DNA of 64,000 nucleotides from Palsa-89 sp963824345 (GTDB lineage: Bacteria > Acidobacteriota > Terriglobia > Bryobacterales > Bryobacteraceae). Numbering within the stretch: the first letter of the stretch is position 1; every line of letters starts with the position of its first letter. The notes beneath the pieces are model-generated. The model did no database searches, was not told the DNA's origin, and was given only the letters and a program-made list of their open reading frames with translations. The stretch lies in NCBI GenBank assembly GCA_963824345.1, contig CAWGOZ010000012.1:186001-250000 (forward strand). The letters are read 5' to 3'. Positions 56,554-64,000 of this stretch are shown here, in pieces. The translations under genes and the position numbers were made by a program.

Positions 56554-59070
56554 ATGTTTGAACGTTATACCGAGAAGGCGCGGCGCGTTATCTTCTTTGC
56601 CAGATACGAAGCCAGCCAGTTTGGAAGTCCCTACATCGAGACGGAGCATCTTTTGCTCGGTCTGCTGAGGGAGGATAAAGCTTTAGCGAATCGTTTCCTG
56701 CGGTCCCATGCCGCCATCGAGTCCATTCGCAAGCAGATTGAAGCGCACACCACCATTCGGGAGAAGGTATCCACTTCGGTGGATCTGCCGCTCAGCCACG
56801 AGTGCAAGCGCGTGCTCGCCTATGGCGCCGAAGAAGCCGAGCGCCTGAATCACAAGCACATCGGCACCGAGCATCTGCTGCTGGGGCTGTTGCGCGAAGA
56901 AAAGTGTTTTGCCGCCGAGATCCTGCATGAGCGGGGCCTGCGCCTGTCGCAAGTGCGCGAAGAAATCCAGCGTTCGTCGTCCGAACGGGTCGCCTCCAAC
57001 AAGCCCAAGGAAAGTTCGCTGCTGGCCGAATTCAGCCGCGATCTCACCCAGGCCGCCATGGACGGCTCGCTCGATCCGCTGATTGGCCGCGACTACGAGC
57101 TCGAGCGCGTCGTCCAGATTCTATGCCGCCGCACCAAGAACAACCCGGTGCTGATTGGCGAACCCGGCGTCGGCAAAACCGCCATCGTGGAAGGCCTCGC
57201 CCAGAAAATCGCCGATGGCGACGTTCCGTCCTTCCTCGCCGACAAGCGCATCCTCGCTCTGGATCTTTCGCTCATCGTGGCCGGCACCAAGTATCGCGGC
57301 CAGTTTGAGGAGCGCCTGAAAACCATCATGAAGGAGCTGATGGAGAATCAGAACGCCATCATCTTCATTGATGAGCTGCACACGCTCGTTGGCGCTGGAT
57401 CGGCCGAAGGGTCGCTGGACGCCGCCAATATCTTGAAGCCCGCGCTCTCCCGCGGCGAAATCCAGTGCATCGGCGCCACCACGCCCGGCGAATACCGCAA
57501 GTCCATCGAGAAGGACCGCTCACTCGAGCGCCGATTCCAGGCCGTGAAGGTGCCGCCGCCCAACGAATCGGACGCCATCCGCATTCTGTTCGGCATCAAG
57601 GAGCGCTACGAGAAGTTTCACGCCGTCGCGTATACCGACGAAGCCATCGAGTCGGCCGTGCATGCCTCCACCCGCTTCATTCCGGACCGTTTTTTGCCGG
57701 ATAAGGCCATCGATCTGATCGACGAAGCCGGCGCTCGCGTGAAACTGCGCCAGACCACGCTGCCGGGCGAAGTCGCCGATATCCAGAAGCGCATCAAGTT
57801 CATCGTGCATCGCATGGAGAACGCCATCGCGAACCACGAATTCGAGAAAGCGCGTTTCTACTCCGACGAGGAGCGCAAAGAACGCGAGAACCTGCGCCAG
57901 CTCCGTGAAAAGTACAACCTGGACGATACCTCCACCGGCGTCGTCACCAAGGACGATATCGAAGACGTGGTCGCGCGCTGGACCGGCGTCCCGATGACCG
58001 CCATTCGGGAAGAAGAAGTCTCCAAGCTCATTCGCATCGAAGAGGAGCTGCACAAGCGCGTCATCAGCCAGGAAAAAGCCATCTCGGCCTTGGCCCGCGC
58101 TATCCGCCGTTCCCGTGCCGGGTTGAAGTCGCCAAAACGTCCGGCCGGTTCCTTCCTGTTTCTGGGGCCCACCGGCGTCGGCAAGACCGAAGTCGCCCGC
58201 GCCCTGGCCGAATTTCTCTTCGGCAGCGAAAAGTCGCTCATCCGCTTCGACATGTCCGAGTTTATGGAAAAGCACTCGGTCTCCAAGCTGATCGGCTCGC
58301 CTCCCGGATACGTGGGCTATGAGGAAGGCGGCCAGCTTACTGAACGCGTCAAGCGCGCGCCATATTCCATCATTTTATTGGACGAAATCGAGAAGGCGCA
58401 CCCGGATGTTTACAACATTCTGCTCCAGGTTTTCGAAGATGGACAACTCACCGATGGCCTTGGAAACACCGTCGATTTCAAGAACACCATCATCATCATG
58501 ACCTCCAACCTGGGGGCGCGTTTCCTCGACAAAAAGGCGTCCATCGGTTTCTCCGCGCCGTCGCTCAGCGGAGTTCCCACCAAGGTGGAAGATCAGGTAA
58601 TGGCCGAAGTGAAAAAGGCCTTCAATCCGGAATTCTTGAATCGGCTGGACGAAGTTATCCTGTTCACCTCGCTCAGCGACGAAGATCTGCTGAAGATCGT
58701 CAATCTGCTGGTGGAACAGATCAATATCAACCTGGTCGCCAAGCAGATCAAGATTCGCGTGAACGAAGACGCTGCCCGCTACATTCTCGAGAAGACGCTG
58801 GTAGACCGCAGCTATGGCGCGCGGCCGCTGCGCCGGGCGCTCCAGAAGTTCATCGAGGATCCGCTGTCGGAAGCCTTGATCCAAGGCACGCTGCCGCGGC
58901 CTTCGGAGCTGGAAGTTTACTTGGGTGATTCCGGTATCTTCTGCCGTCCGATTGCGGGCGCACTCGCCGGTGAGCCCGCTGGCGAACTTCAGGAACAACC
59001 GGTGGGCGCGCCCGCTGACGAGACCGGCACGGCAACTCCCGCTGCTGGCATTTCGCTGTACCCGTTCTAA
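56554..59070 (+). CDS. clpC: ClpC-type AAA+ unfoldase
   Basis: 838 residues. It has an N-terminal double Clp-N domain (ERYTEKARRVIFFARYEAS and TEHLLLGLLREEK), a first AAA+ module with GEPGVGKTAI near 205 and Walker B IIFIDELHTLVGAGS, then a coiled M-domain (RFYSDEERKERENLRQLREKY). A second AAA+ module has GPTGVGKTEVARALAEFLF near 540 and IILLDEIEKAHPDV. The conserved GYVGYEEGGQLTERVK loop is present. The tail of about 50 residues is Ala/Gly/Pro-rich. It unfolds substrates for ClpP, which is not in the window. Confidence 0.95.
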   Translation: MFERYTEKARRVIFFARYEASQFGSPYIETEHLLLGLLREDKALANRFLRSHAAIESIRKQIEAHTTIREKVSTSVDLPLSHECKRVLAYGAEEAERLNHKHIGTEHLLLGLLREEKCFAAEILHERGLRLSQVREEIQRSSSERVASNKPKESSLLAEFSRDLTQAAMDGSLDPLIGRDYELERVVQILCRRTKNNPVLIGEPGVGKTAIVEGLAQKIADGDVPSFLADKRILALDLSLIVAGTKYRGQFEERLKTIMKELMENQNAIIFIDELHTLVGAGSAEGSLDAANILKPALSRGEIQCIGATTPGEYRKSIEKDRSLERRFQAVKVPPPNESDAIRILFGIKERYEKFHAVAYTDEAIESAVHASTRFIPDRFLPDKAIDLIDEAGARVKLRQTTLPGEVADIQKRIKFIVHRMENAIANHEFEKARFYSDEERKERENLRQLREKYNLDDTSTGVVTKDDIEDVVARWTGVPMTAIREEEVSKLIRIEEELHKRVISQEKAISALARAIRRSRAGLKSPKRPAGSFLFLGPTGVGKTEVARALAEFLFGSEKSLIRFDMSEFMEKHSVSKLIGSPPGYVGYEEGGQLTERVKRAPYSIILLDEIEKAHPDVYNILLQVFEDGQLTDGLGNTVDFKNTIIIMTSNLGARFLDKKASIGFSAPSLSGVPTKVEDQVMAEVKKAFNPEFLNRLDEVILFTSLSDEDLLKIVNLLVEQININLVAKQIKIRVNEDAARYILEKTLVDRSYGARPLRRALQKFIEDPLSEALIQGTLPRPSELEVYLGDSGIFCRPIAGALAGEPAGELQEQPVGAPADETGTATPAAGISLYPF

Positions 59071-59072
59071 TA

Positions 59073-60086
59073 GTGAAGGTCTACGAGTTACAAAAGGGCG
59101 CCACCAGCCTGGACGGCTTGGTGCAGGCCGAAAGGCCCGATCCGCAGCCCGGCCCGCGCGAAGTCGCCATCCGAGTCCGCGCAACCTCGCTCAATTATCG
59201 CGATCAGATGATCGTCACCGGCCACTACATGGGCGGCCCGGTGAATCGCAATACCATTCCCTTGTCCGATGGCGCGGGCGAAGTGGCCGCGGTAGGCCCG
59301 GGCGTTACCCGATTCAAAACCGGCGATCGCGTGGCCGGCACGTTCTTCCAGGGCTGGATCTCGGGACCCATGGTCGAGCGCTTCCCGACTTTGGGCAACC
59401 CGCTGGATGGAACCCTGGCCGAATACATCGTGCTGCATGAGGACGGCGTGGTCGCCATTCCCCCCAGCATTTCTTTTGAACAAGCTGCCACGCTGCCTTG
59501 CGCCGGGCTCACTGCATGGAACGCCCTCCTGGTCTCTGGCAAGCCCCTGAAACCGGGCGACACCGTGCTGTGCCTCGGCACCGGCGGAGTTTCCATGGCC
59601 GCCTTGCAGTTCGCCAAGGCCGCGGGCGCGCGCGTCATCATTACTTCATCCAGTGACGAAAAACTCAAACGAGCCCTCATCCTAGGCGCGGCCGATGGCG
59701 TCAACTACAAACGTTTCCCGGACTGGGAGAAAGAAGTGCTCCGCATCACCGGGGGCCGTGGCGCTGACCATATCATCGAGAATGGCGGCGCGGGCTCGCT
59801 TACCCGATCCTTCGAAGCAGCCGCGTTCGGCGGCAAGGTGGCCCTCATTGGGTTCCTGGCCGGCGGGAAAGGCGATATCAATCCCGCCATTCTCATGATG
59901 AAGAGCGGCGCCATGGTCGGCATCGGCGTCGGCAGCCGGGCCATGTTCGAAGATATGAACCGCGCCATCGAAGTCAACCAGATCAAGCCTCTCGTCGACA
60001 AGGTGTTTCCTTTCGCCCAAGCTGCGGATGCGTTCCGTTGTCAGGCCGCCGGCGATTTCGTCGGCAAGGTCGTCATCACCGTTTGA
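59073..60086 (+). CDS. MDR-family zinc-less NAD(P)-dependent alcohol dehydrogenase / quinone oxidoreductase
   Basis: 337 residues from GTG 59073, two bases after clpC. GroES-like N-terminal domain (VRATSLNYRDQMIVTGHYMG, then NTIPLSDGAGEVAAVGPGVT). The nucleotide motif LCLGTGGVSMAALQFAKAAG is followed by the typical ATSSDEKLKRALILGA step. The catalytic Cys and zinc ligands of true alcohol dehydrogenases are absent, so a quinone or enone reductase role is likelier. Its TGA overlaps the next gene start (TTG 60083) by four bases. Confidence 0.87.
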   Translation: MKVYELQKGATSLDGLVQAERPDPQPGPREVAIRVRATSLNYRDQMIVTGHYMGGPVNRNTIPLSDGAGEVAAVGPGVTRFKTGDRVAGTFFQGWISGPMVERFPTLGNPLDGTLAEYIVLHEDGVVAIPPSISFEQAATLPCAGLTAWNALLVSGKPLKPGDTVLCLGTGGVSMAALQFAKAAGARVIITSSSDEKLKRALILGAADGVNYKRFPDWEKEVLRITGGRGADHIIENGGAGSLTRSFEAAAFGGKVALIGFLAGGKGDINPAILMMKSGAMVGIGVGSRAMFEDMNRAIEVNQIKPLVDKVFPFAQAADAFRCQAAGDFVGKVVITV

Positions 60087-61177
60087 CGCTCGCAATCATC
60101 GCGGCCTTGTCGCTGGCCGCCTGGGTCTATCTCTTCACCGCTCGCGGTGGCTTTTGGAATATCCAGTTGCCGCCGCCCCCCGCCCCCGCGCCAGCTCGTG
60201 TGGTTTCCGTCATCATTCCGGCGCGCAACGAAGAGTCCGTTGTCCGCCAGGCCATTACGTCGCTCCGCCCAATGCACGTGACTTTGGTGGATGACCACAG
60301 CTCCGATCGAACCGCCGCGATCGCACTGGACGCGGGCGCTACCGTGATTCAAGCCGGCCCGCTGCCCGCCGGCTGGTCCGGCAAAATTTGGGCCATCTCC
60401 GAAGGTTTGAAACACGCCGGGCCGATTGCGCCGGACTATTGGCTATTCACCGACGCCGACATCGTCCATAGTCCCGGCACAGTCGCGGAATTGATAGCGC
60501 GCGCCGAAGCAGAAGAACTCGATCTTGTTTCTTTGATGGTCAAGTTGCGCTGCTGTTCGCTGGCCGAAACGCTGCTGATTCCGGCCTTCGTCTTTTTCTT
60601 TTTTATGCTGTATCCGCCCGCCTGGGTGGCCCGGCGCGATCGGCGGACGGCCGCCGCTGCCGGTGGCTGCATCCTCATCCGCCCCAGCGCCCTCGAACGT
60701 ATTGGCGGGATCGATTCGATACGCGGCGAGATCATTGACGATTGCGCCCTCGCCCGCGCCGTCAAGCGCAGTGGCGGCCGCATCTGGTTGGGAATCACCG
60801 AAGACACGCGCAGCATTCGCGACTACGGAACGTTCGCCGAAATTCGCGGCATGATTTCGCGCACGGCCTTCGCGCAACTGCGCCATTCCGCGCTGCTGCT
60901 GCTTGGAACCATTCTCGGGATGGCGGTGATTTATCTCGCTCCGCCTCTGCTGATCTTCACCCAAAACGCTCTGGCGGCATTCTTCGGCTTCGCCGCCTGG
61001 ATTCTGATGATCATCGTGTATGCGCCCGCTTTGCGTTTCTATGGCCGTTCCGTCGCTTGGGCGCCATTGCTTCCGCTGGTCGCGCTGTTCTACATGGCCG
61101 CGACGCTGGAATCAGCGTTCTCCTATTGGACCGGCCGGGGCGGGCATTGGAAAGGCCGCGTGCAGGATGCCAGGTGA
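60083..61177 (+). CDS. hpnB: Hopene-associated glycosyltransferase HpnB-like (GT2)
   Basis: 364 residues from TTG 60083. It has an N-terminal membrane helix, then a GT2 domain: VVSVIIPARNEESVVRQAI, the DDHSSDRTA nucleotide-binding step, GWSGKIWAISEGLKHA, LFTDADIVH (DxD-like metal site) and the acceptor EIIDDCALARAVKRSGG. Three to four C-terminal helices follow. This layout is characteristic of HpnB, which is encoded with hopanoid genes in many bacteria; no squalene-hopene cyclase is in the window, so the acceptor is inferred. It overlaps the ferredoxin gene by 11 bases. Confidence 0.85.
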   Translation: MTLAIIAALSLAAWVYLFTARGGFWNIQLPPPPAPAPARVVSVIIPARNEESVVRQAITSLRPMHVTLVDDHSSDRTAAIALDAGATVIQAGPLPAGWSGKIWAISEGLKHAGPIAPDYWLFTDADIVHSPGTVAELIARAEAEELDLVSLMVKLRCCSLAETLLIPAFVFFFFMLYPPAWVARRDRRTAAAAGGCILIRPSALERIGGIDSIRGEIIDDCALARAVKRSGGRIWLGITEDTRSIRDYGTFAEIRGMISRTAFAQLRHSALLLLGTILGMAVIYLAPPLLIFTQNALAAFFGFAAWILMIIVYAPALRFYGRSVAWAPLLPLVALFYMAATLESAFSYWTGRGGHWKGRVQDAR

Positions 61178-61571
61178 GTATGCGCCAAATTTGGTACAAC
61201 CAAGGTTGAACTACCACGGCATCGGATCGCTGTCCCGGCACATTTTCCTCTGTGCCGATCAGACCAAACCCAAATGCGCGGACCGCGACCTCACCAACGC
61301 GTCTTGGGACTACCTGAAAAAGCGTCTCGCAGAATGCGGACTAATGGAGAGCGCCGGCTGCGTCTATCGCACCAAGGCCAATTGTTTGCGCATTTGCGAG
61401 CGCGGCCCCATCGCCGTGGTGTATCCCGAGGGTGTCTGGTATCACTCGGCCACGCCCCCAGTGCTGGAACGGATCATTCAAGAGCACTTGATTGGCGGAA
61501 AGCCGGTGGAAGAGTTTACCCTCGCGGTCGACCCGCTCAGTTCTCCAGTTTGTAGATCGTCAGACCGCTGA
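61167..61571 (+). CDS. Thioredoxin-like [2Fe-2S] ferredoxin-type protein
   Basis: 134 residues from ATG 61167. RHIFLCADQTKPKCADRDL, then GCVYRTKANCLRICERGPIAVVYPEGVWY is the (2Fe-2S) ferredoxin domain of the thioredoxin-like type (CxxxxxxxxC...CxxxC with a short spacing), an electron carrier in the cytoplasm. The last residues lie over the 3' end of the convergent DUF1015 gene by 35 bases. It overlaps the glycosyltransferase gene by 11 bases. Redox partner unknown. Confidence 0.83.
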   Translation: MPGEYAPNLVQPRLNYHGIGSLSRHIFLCADQTKPKCADRDLTNASWDYLKKRLAECGLMESAGCVYRTKANCLRICERGPIAVVYPEGVWYHSATPPVLERIIQEHLIGGKPVEEFTLAVDPLSSPVCRSSDR

Positions 61572-62760
61572 GCAGCTTCGGATAAAAGTCGGTTGACTTC
61601 TGCGGCATCACTCCGCCGGAAAACGCGACGTCAGCCACCTGCTGGATGGTCGCGGGCTCAAGCAAAAACGCGATCTGCGCACCCTGGCGAACCCGTGCGC
61701 ACGCGGCGTCCAATCCCCGTACGTATTCGATGTGCTTTTGCTCTCGCACTGCTTCTTCGCCGATGCCCAGCACTCCGCCGAGCAATTCATCGTGCAGAAC
61801 CCGCACGTCCAACTCGCCGGGTTGGCGATCGCGCTCGTACAGACGAATTTCGCCGGACGCGAGAGCCAAACCGATGCGAATCCGGTCCGGCGCCGGGCTC
61901 CGAAAAACCTGCTTCAGCTCGTCGAGGGAAGCCAGCGGCCGGGAACGGATGTTACTCACGAGGTCTGCGGAGATCCCGCTCAGCACGCGATGAGTCGCCA
62001 GAATCTCGAGCCCCGGCGAATGCGTGTTGACGAAGGTCATCATCACCTTTTCCGCGTCCCGCAAGCCCGGATTCTCTTTGCGATACGCCAGCGCAGTCTC
62101 GTATCGATGATGACCGTCGGCGATCAGCAGCTTCCTTTCGGACATCAATTCCTGGATGCGCGCTATTGCCGCAGGATCCGAGATCTTCCAAACGCGATGG
62201 ACGGCGTCGTCCTCGTCTTTCACCTCCAGCACCGGCTGCCCGGAGGCCGCCGCGCGATCGAGCATCCCGTCGATCGTTAGCTCCGGATCGGGATACAGCA
62301 TGAAAATCTGGCCGAAGTGCGCGCGCGTGTGGCGCAACAATTCCATCCGGTCTTTCTTCGGGCCGGAGAGCGTCTGCTCGTGGCGATGGACCACGCCTGC
62401 CGAATAGTCTTCCACCGCGCCTAAGCCGATGAAGCCTTTGCGTTCGCGCGTCTCTCCGGTATCGGGAACCGCGAACTTCTGAAAATAAGCGTAAAGGGAA
62501 GGTTCCCCGTCGCGCTCCAGAATGCCGGCTTGAATCCAGTCCCGCAGCAAACCGGCCGCGCGCGTGTAAACGTTGTTCTCGCCGGTGTCGGTCGCGAACC
62601 GCTCGCCTAAAATCAGACGGACCAGATTGTACGGACTCAGCGACAGATAGCGCGCCTGCATCGCGGGAGAGATCTTGTCGTAGGGCTGCGTCACAAGGTC
62701 TTCCGCGAGGCCGGCCTTCGCGCTGTAGCGGTAGGGTTCAAAAGGGAAGATGCGTGCCAA
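61537..62760 (-). CDS. DUF1015-family protein (SerR/HTHM-type putative kinase-like)
   Basis: 407 residues, starting MARIFPFEPYRYS. The conserved pieces are LAEDLVTQPYDKISPAMQARYLSLSPYNLVRLILGE, then ERKGFIGLGAVEDYSAGVVHRHEQTLSGPKKDRMELLR, then LLIADGHHRYETALAYRKEN and VMMTFVNTHSPGLEILATHRVL. This is the DUF1015 (YP_-type) family, whose function is not settled; a nucleotide or serine-related role has been suggested for relatives. It is divergent from the subtilisin gene with a 150-base gap. Confidence 0.85.
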   Translation of the reverse strand: MARIFPFEPYRYSAKAGLAEDLVTQPYDKISPAMQARYLSLSPYNLVRLILGERFATDTGENNVYTRAAGLLRDWIQAGILERDGEPSLYAYFQKFAVPDTGETRERKGFIGLGAVEDYSAGVVHRHEQTLSGPKKDRMELLRHTRAHFGQIFMLYPDPELTIDGMLDRAAASGQPVLEVKDEDDAVHRVWKISDPAAIARIQELMSERKLLIADGHHRYETALAYRKENPGLRDAEKVMMTFVNTHSPGLEILATHRVLSGISADLVSNIRSRPLASLDELKQVFRSPAPDRIRIGLALASGEIRLYERDRQPGELDVRVLHDELLGGVLGIGEEAVREQKHIEYVRGLDAACARVRQGAQIAFLLEPATIQQVADVAFSGGVMPQKSTDFYPKLLSGLTIYKLEN

Positions 62761-62910
62761 TCGATCAGCATAGCGCGGATGGGACAGAGTGTCTCATGGC
62801 CCGACAACTTGTCCGGGCAAAATGTCCCATCATCCGCTAACCTCAACATTTTTAATGCACTTTGTTTGGAGTGTGAACTGCCTCTCTAAGGCCGGAGGTT
62901 GGTTCCGATT

Positions 62911-64000
62911 ATGCACAGGATGGTTCGAGTCGTACTTCTGGCGCTGGCTGCGTCATTGGCTTTCGCGGGTCCCAAGATTGCTTCGGACATGCCGGCCTCC
63001 ACGGCCGACGGCATGGTGGAAGTCATCGTTCAATACCACCCCGTGGCGGGCCGCCATGTGGCGGACGAGCTTGCGGCCGTGGGCCAGGTGCATCGCAGCT
63101 TCCGCGGCATTCCGGCGGTTCACATGACCGTGCCGCTTTCGGCGCTGCAGAGCCTGGAAGCCAATCCGCTGGTTACCTATATCTCGCCGAACCGGAAAAC
63201 AGTGGGCTTCCTGGACATCACCACGCAGAGCGTGTTCGCGAACCAGGTCTGGCAGTCGGGCTGGGATGGCGCGGGCATCGGCGTGGCCGTTATCGATAGC
63301 GGAGTGGCGCTCAAGAAAGACCTCGCGGCGGAAAACGGGGGACATTCGCGCGTGGTGTTCAGCGAGAGCTTCGTGCCCGGAGAAGATGCCAACGATGCAT
63401 ACGGGCACGGGACGCATGTGGCGGGCATTGTGGCGGCCAATGGAGCGGAATCTACCGGCCCAAATTTCACCCGCACCTTCAAAGGCGTGGCGCCCGCGGC
63501 GAACATCATCAATCTGCGAGTGCTGGATGGCAATGGCAACGGCTCGGAATCGCAGGTGCTGGCGGCCATCGATGAAGCCATCGCCCTCAAGGATACCTAT
63601 AACATTCGAGTCATCAATCTCTCGCTGGGACATCCCGTGTTTGAGAGCTTCAAGCTCGATCCACTGTGTCAGGCCGTGGAGGCCGCTTGGAAGGCTGGCA
63701 TTACCGTGGTCGCGGCCGCCGGCAATATGGGACGGGACGACACCAAGGGGATCCAAGGCTACGCGACCATCAACTCGCCAGGGAACGACCCCTACGTGAT
63801 CACGGTCGGCGCGATGAACGCCAAAGACACGCCGTGGCGGAACGACGATGTAATGACCAGCTATAGCTCCAAGGGCCCGACGCTGTTGGATCATGTTGTG
63901 AAGCCGGATCTGGTGGCGCCCGGAAACGCTGTTGTGTCGCTGCTGGCGTCGCCCAATTGCACGCTGGCAACCAAGTATCCACAAACGCTGATCGCCATGT
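62911..64000 (+). CDS. Secreted subtilisin-family serine protease, C-terminus cut by window end
   Basis: 363 codons to the window edge, start ATG 62911 with GGAGGTT before it. A signal peptide (VRVVLLALAASLAFA) is followed by an I9-like propeptide (about 30-95, VEVIVQYHPVAGRHVADEL). The S8 domain has Asp129 in VAVIDSGVA and His166 in GHGTHVAGIVAANG; the oxyanion Asn is in AAAGNMGRDD. The catalytic Ser (GTS) lies beyond the window. It should degrade proteins outside the cell. It is the only gene without a stop here, along with the 5' DMT gene at the left edge. Confidence 0.93.
   Translation, partial: MHRMVRVVLLALAASLAFAGPKIASDMPASTADGMVEVIVQYHPVAGRHVADELAAVGQVHRSFRGIPAVHMTVPLSALQSLEANPLVTYISPNRKTVGFLDITTQSVFANQVWQSGWDGAGIGVAVIDSGVALKKDLAAENGGHSRVVFSESFVPGEDANDAYGHGTHVAGIVAANGAESTGPNFTRTFKGVAPAANIINLRVLDGNGNGSESQVLAAIDEAIALKDTYNIRVINLSLGHPVFESFKLDPLCQAVEAAWKAGITVVAAAGNMGRDDTKGIQGYATINSPGNDPYVITVGAMNAKDTPWRNDDVMTSYSSKGPTLLDHVVKPDLVAPGNAVVSLLASPNCTLATKYPQTLIAM

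Noticed and set aside
1..64000. tRNA, rRNA, CRISPR array or known riboswitch
   Set aside because: No cloverleaf-like segment, direct-repeat array or recognisable riboswitch core was noticed on reading; a covariance-model search would be needed to exclude small RNAs.

Overview
The window looks like chromosomal DNA of an Acidobacteriota member close to Candidatus Solibacter / Bryobacterales. This is an inference from gene content. The genome is GC-rich and its genes have many 1- to 50-base overlaps. There is a PASTA-less Ser/Thr kinase next to a membrane-anchored WD40-like propeller. There is also a c-type cytochrome fused to a copper type II monooxygenase-like domain, two secreted M28 peptidases, toxin-antitoxin debris, and housekeeping genes of a didermic cell (lpxC, lolA, lolD, TonB, TolC). 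No rRNA, tRNA, CRISPR array, prophage or intact insertion sequence was seen.

Layout. 0-3.4 kb: a truncated EamA transporter, a PfkB sugar kinase and a tightly overlapped minus-strand set (Cys-rich protein, CbiX chelatase, FNR-type reductase, small membrane protein). 3.5-9.5 kb: secreted M28 peptidase, kinase/propeller pair, small lipoprotein, cytochrome/Cu-oxygenase. 9.6-15.4 kb: RodZ-like HTH protein, YdjM-like hydrolase, lipid kinase, ligA, DedA-like protein, TonB-type protein. 15.5-20.1 kb: a tripartite efflux operon (STAS-TolC fusion, EmrA, EmrB). 20.1-25.1 kb: carbonic anhydrase, ECF sigma factor, secreted isoaspartyl peptidase, EamA half-transporter, recX, YtxH and DUF948-like proteins. 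25.1-32.6 kb: an eight-gene minus-strand operon, lolA-pilC-pilB-pilM-pilN-pilO-unknown-pseudopilin, which should build the inner-membrane platform and motor of a type IV pilus or type II secretion machine.

32.7-36.4 kb is the most accessory-looking stretch: Uma2, a HEAT-repeat protein, then a visibly more AT-rich HNH nuclease, a DUF2188 protein and a TIR/deoxyribosyltransferase-like protein, and a DUF1801 protein. 36.4-45.6 kb: ribA, a LytS-type histidine kinase without a regulator, a type III polyketide synthase with an FAD oxidoreductase, tadA, a short-chain dehydrogenase, a semialdehyde dehydrogenase and a second M28 peptidase. 45.6-49.4 kb: polA (frameshifted), a DUF433/DUF5615 toxin-antitoxin pair (second gene frameshifted) and another DUF1801 protein. 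49.5-54.1 kb: envelope genes lpxC, pgsA, a PH-like membrane protein, a YdcF-like protein and an MsbA-like ABC exporter. 54.1-64 kb: a cyclase-family hydrolase, toxin-antitoxin remnants, lolD, clpC, a zinc-less quinone oxidoreductase, an HpnB-type glycosyltransferase, a thin ferredoxin, a DUF1015 protein and a subtilisin cut by the window end.

Two things stand out. A dispersed 20-base hairpin repeat occurs five times, mostly between convergent genes, with paired compensatory changes in its stem; in two places it supplies the C-terminus of a protein. The HNH-DUF2188-TIR-like cassette is a candidate defence module. Three reading-frame breaks (kinase/propeller, polA, DUF5615) may be assembly errors or real. 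The only gap above 300 bases without an intact gene is 55294-55786, which holds the toxin-antitoxin debris and a tandem repeat.
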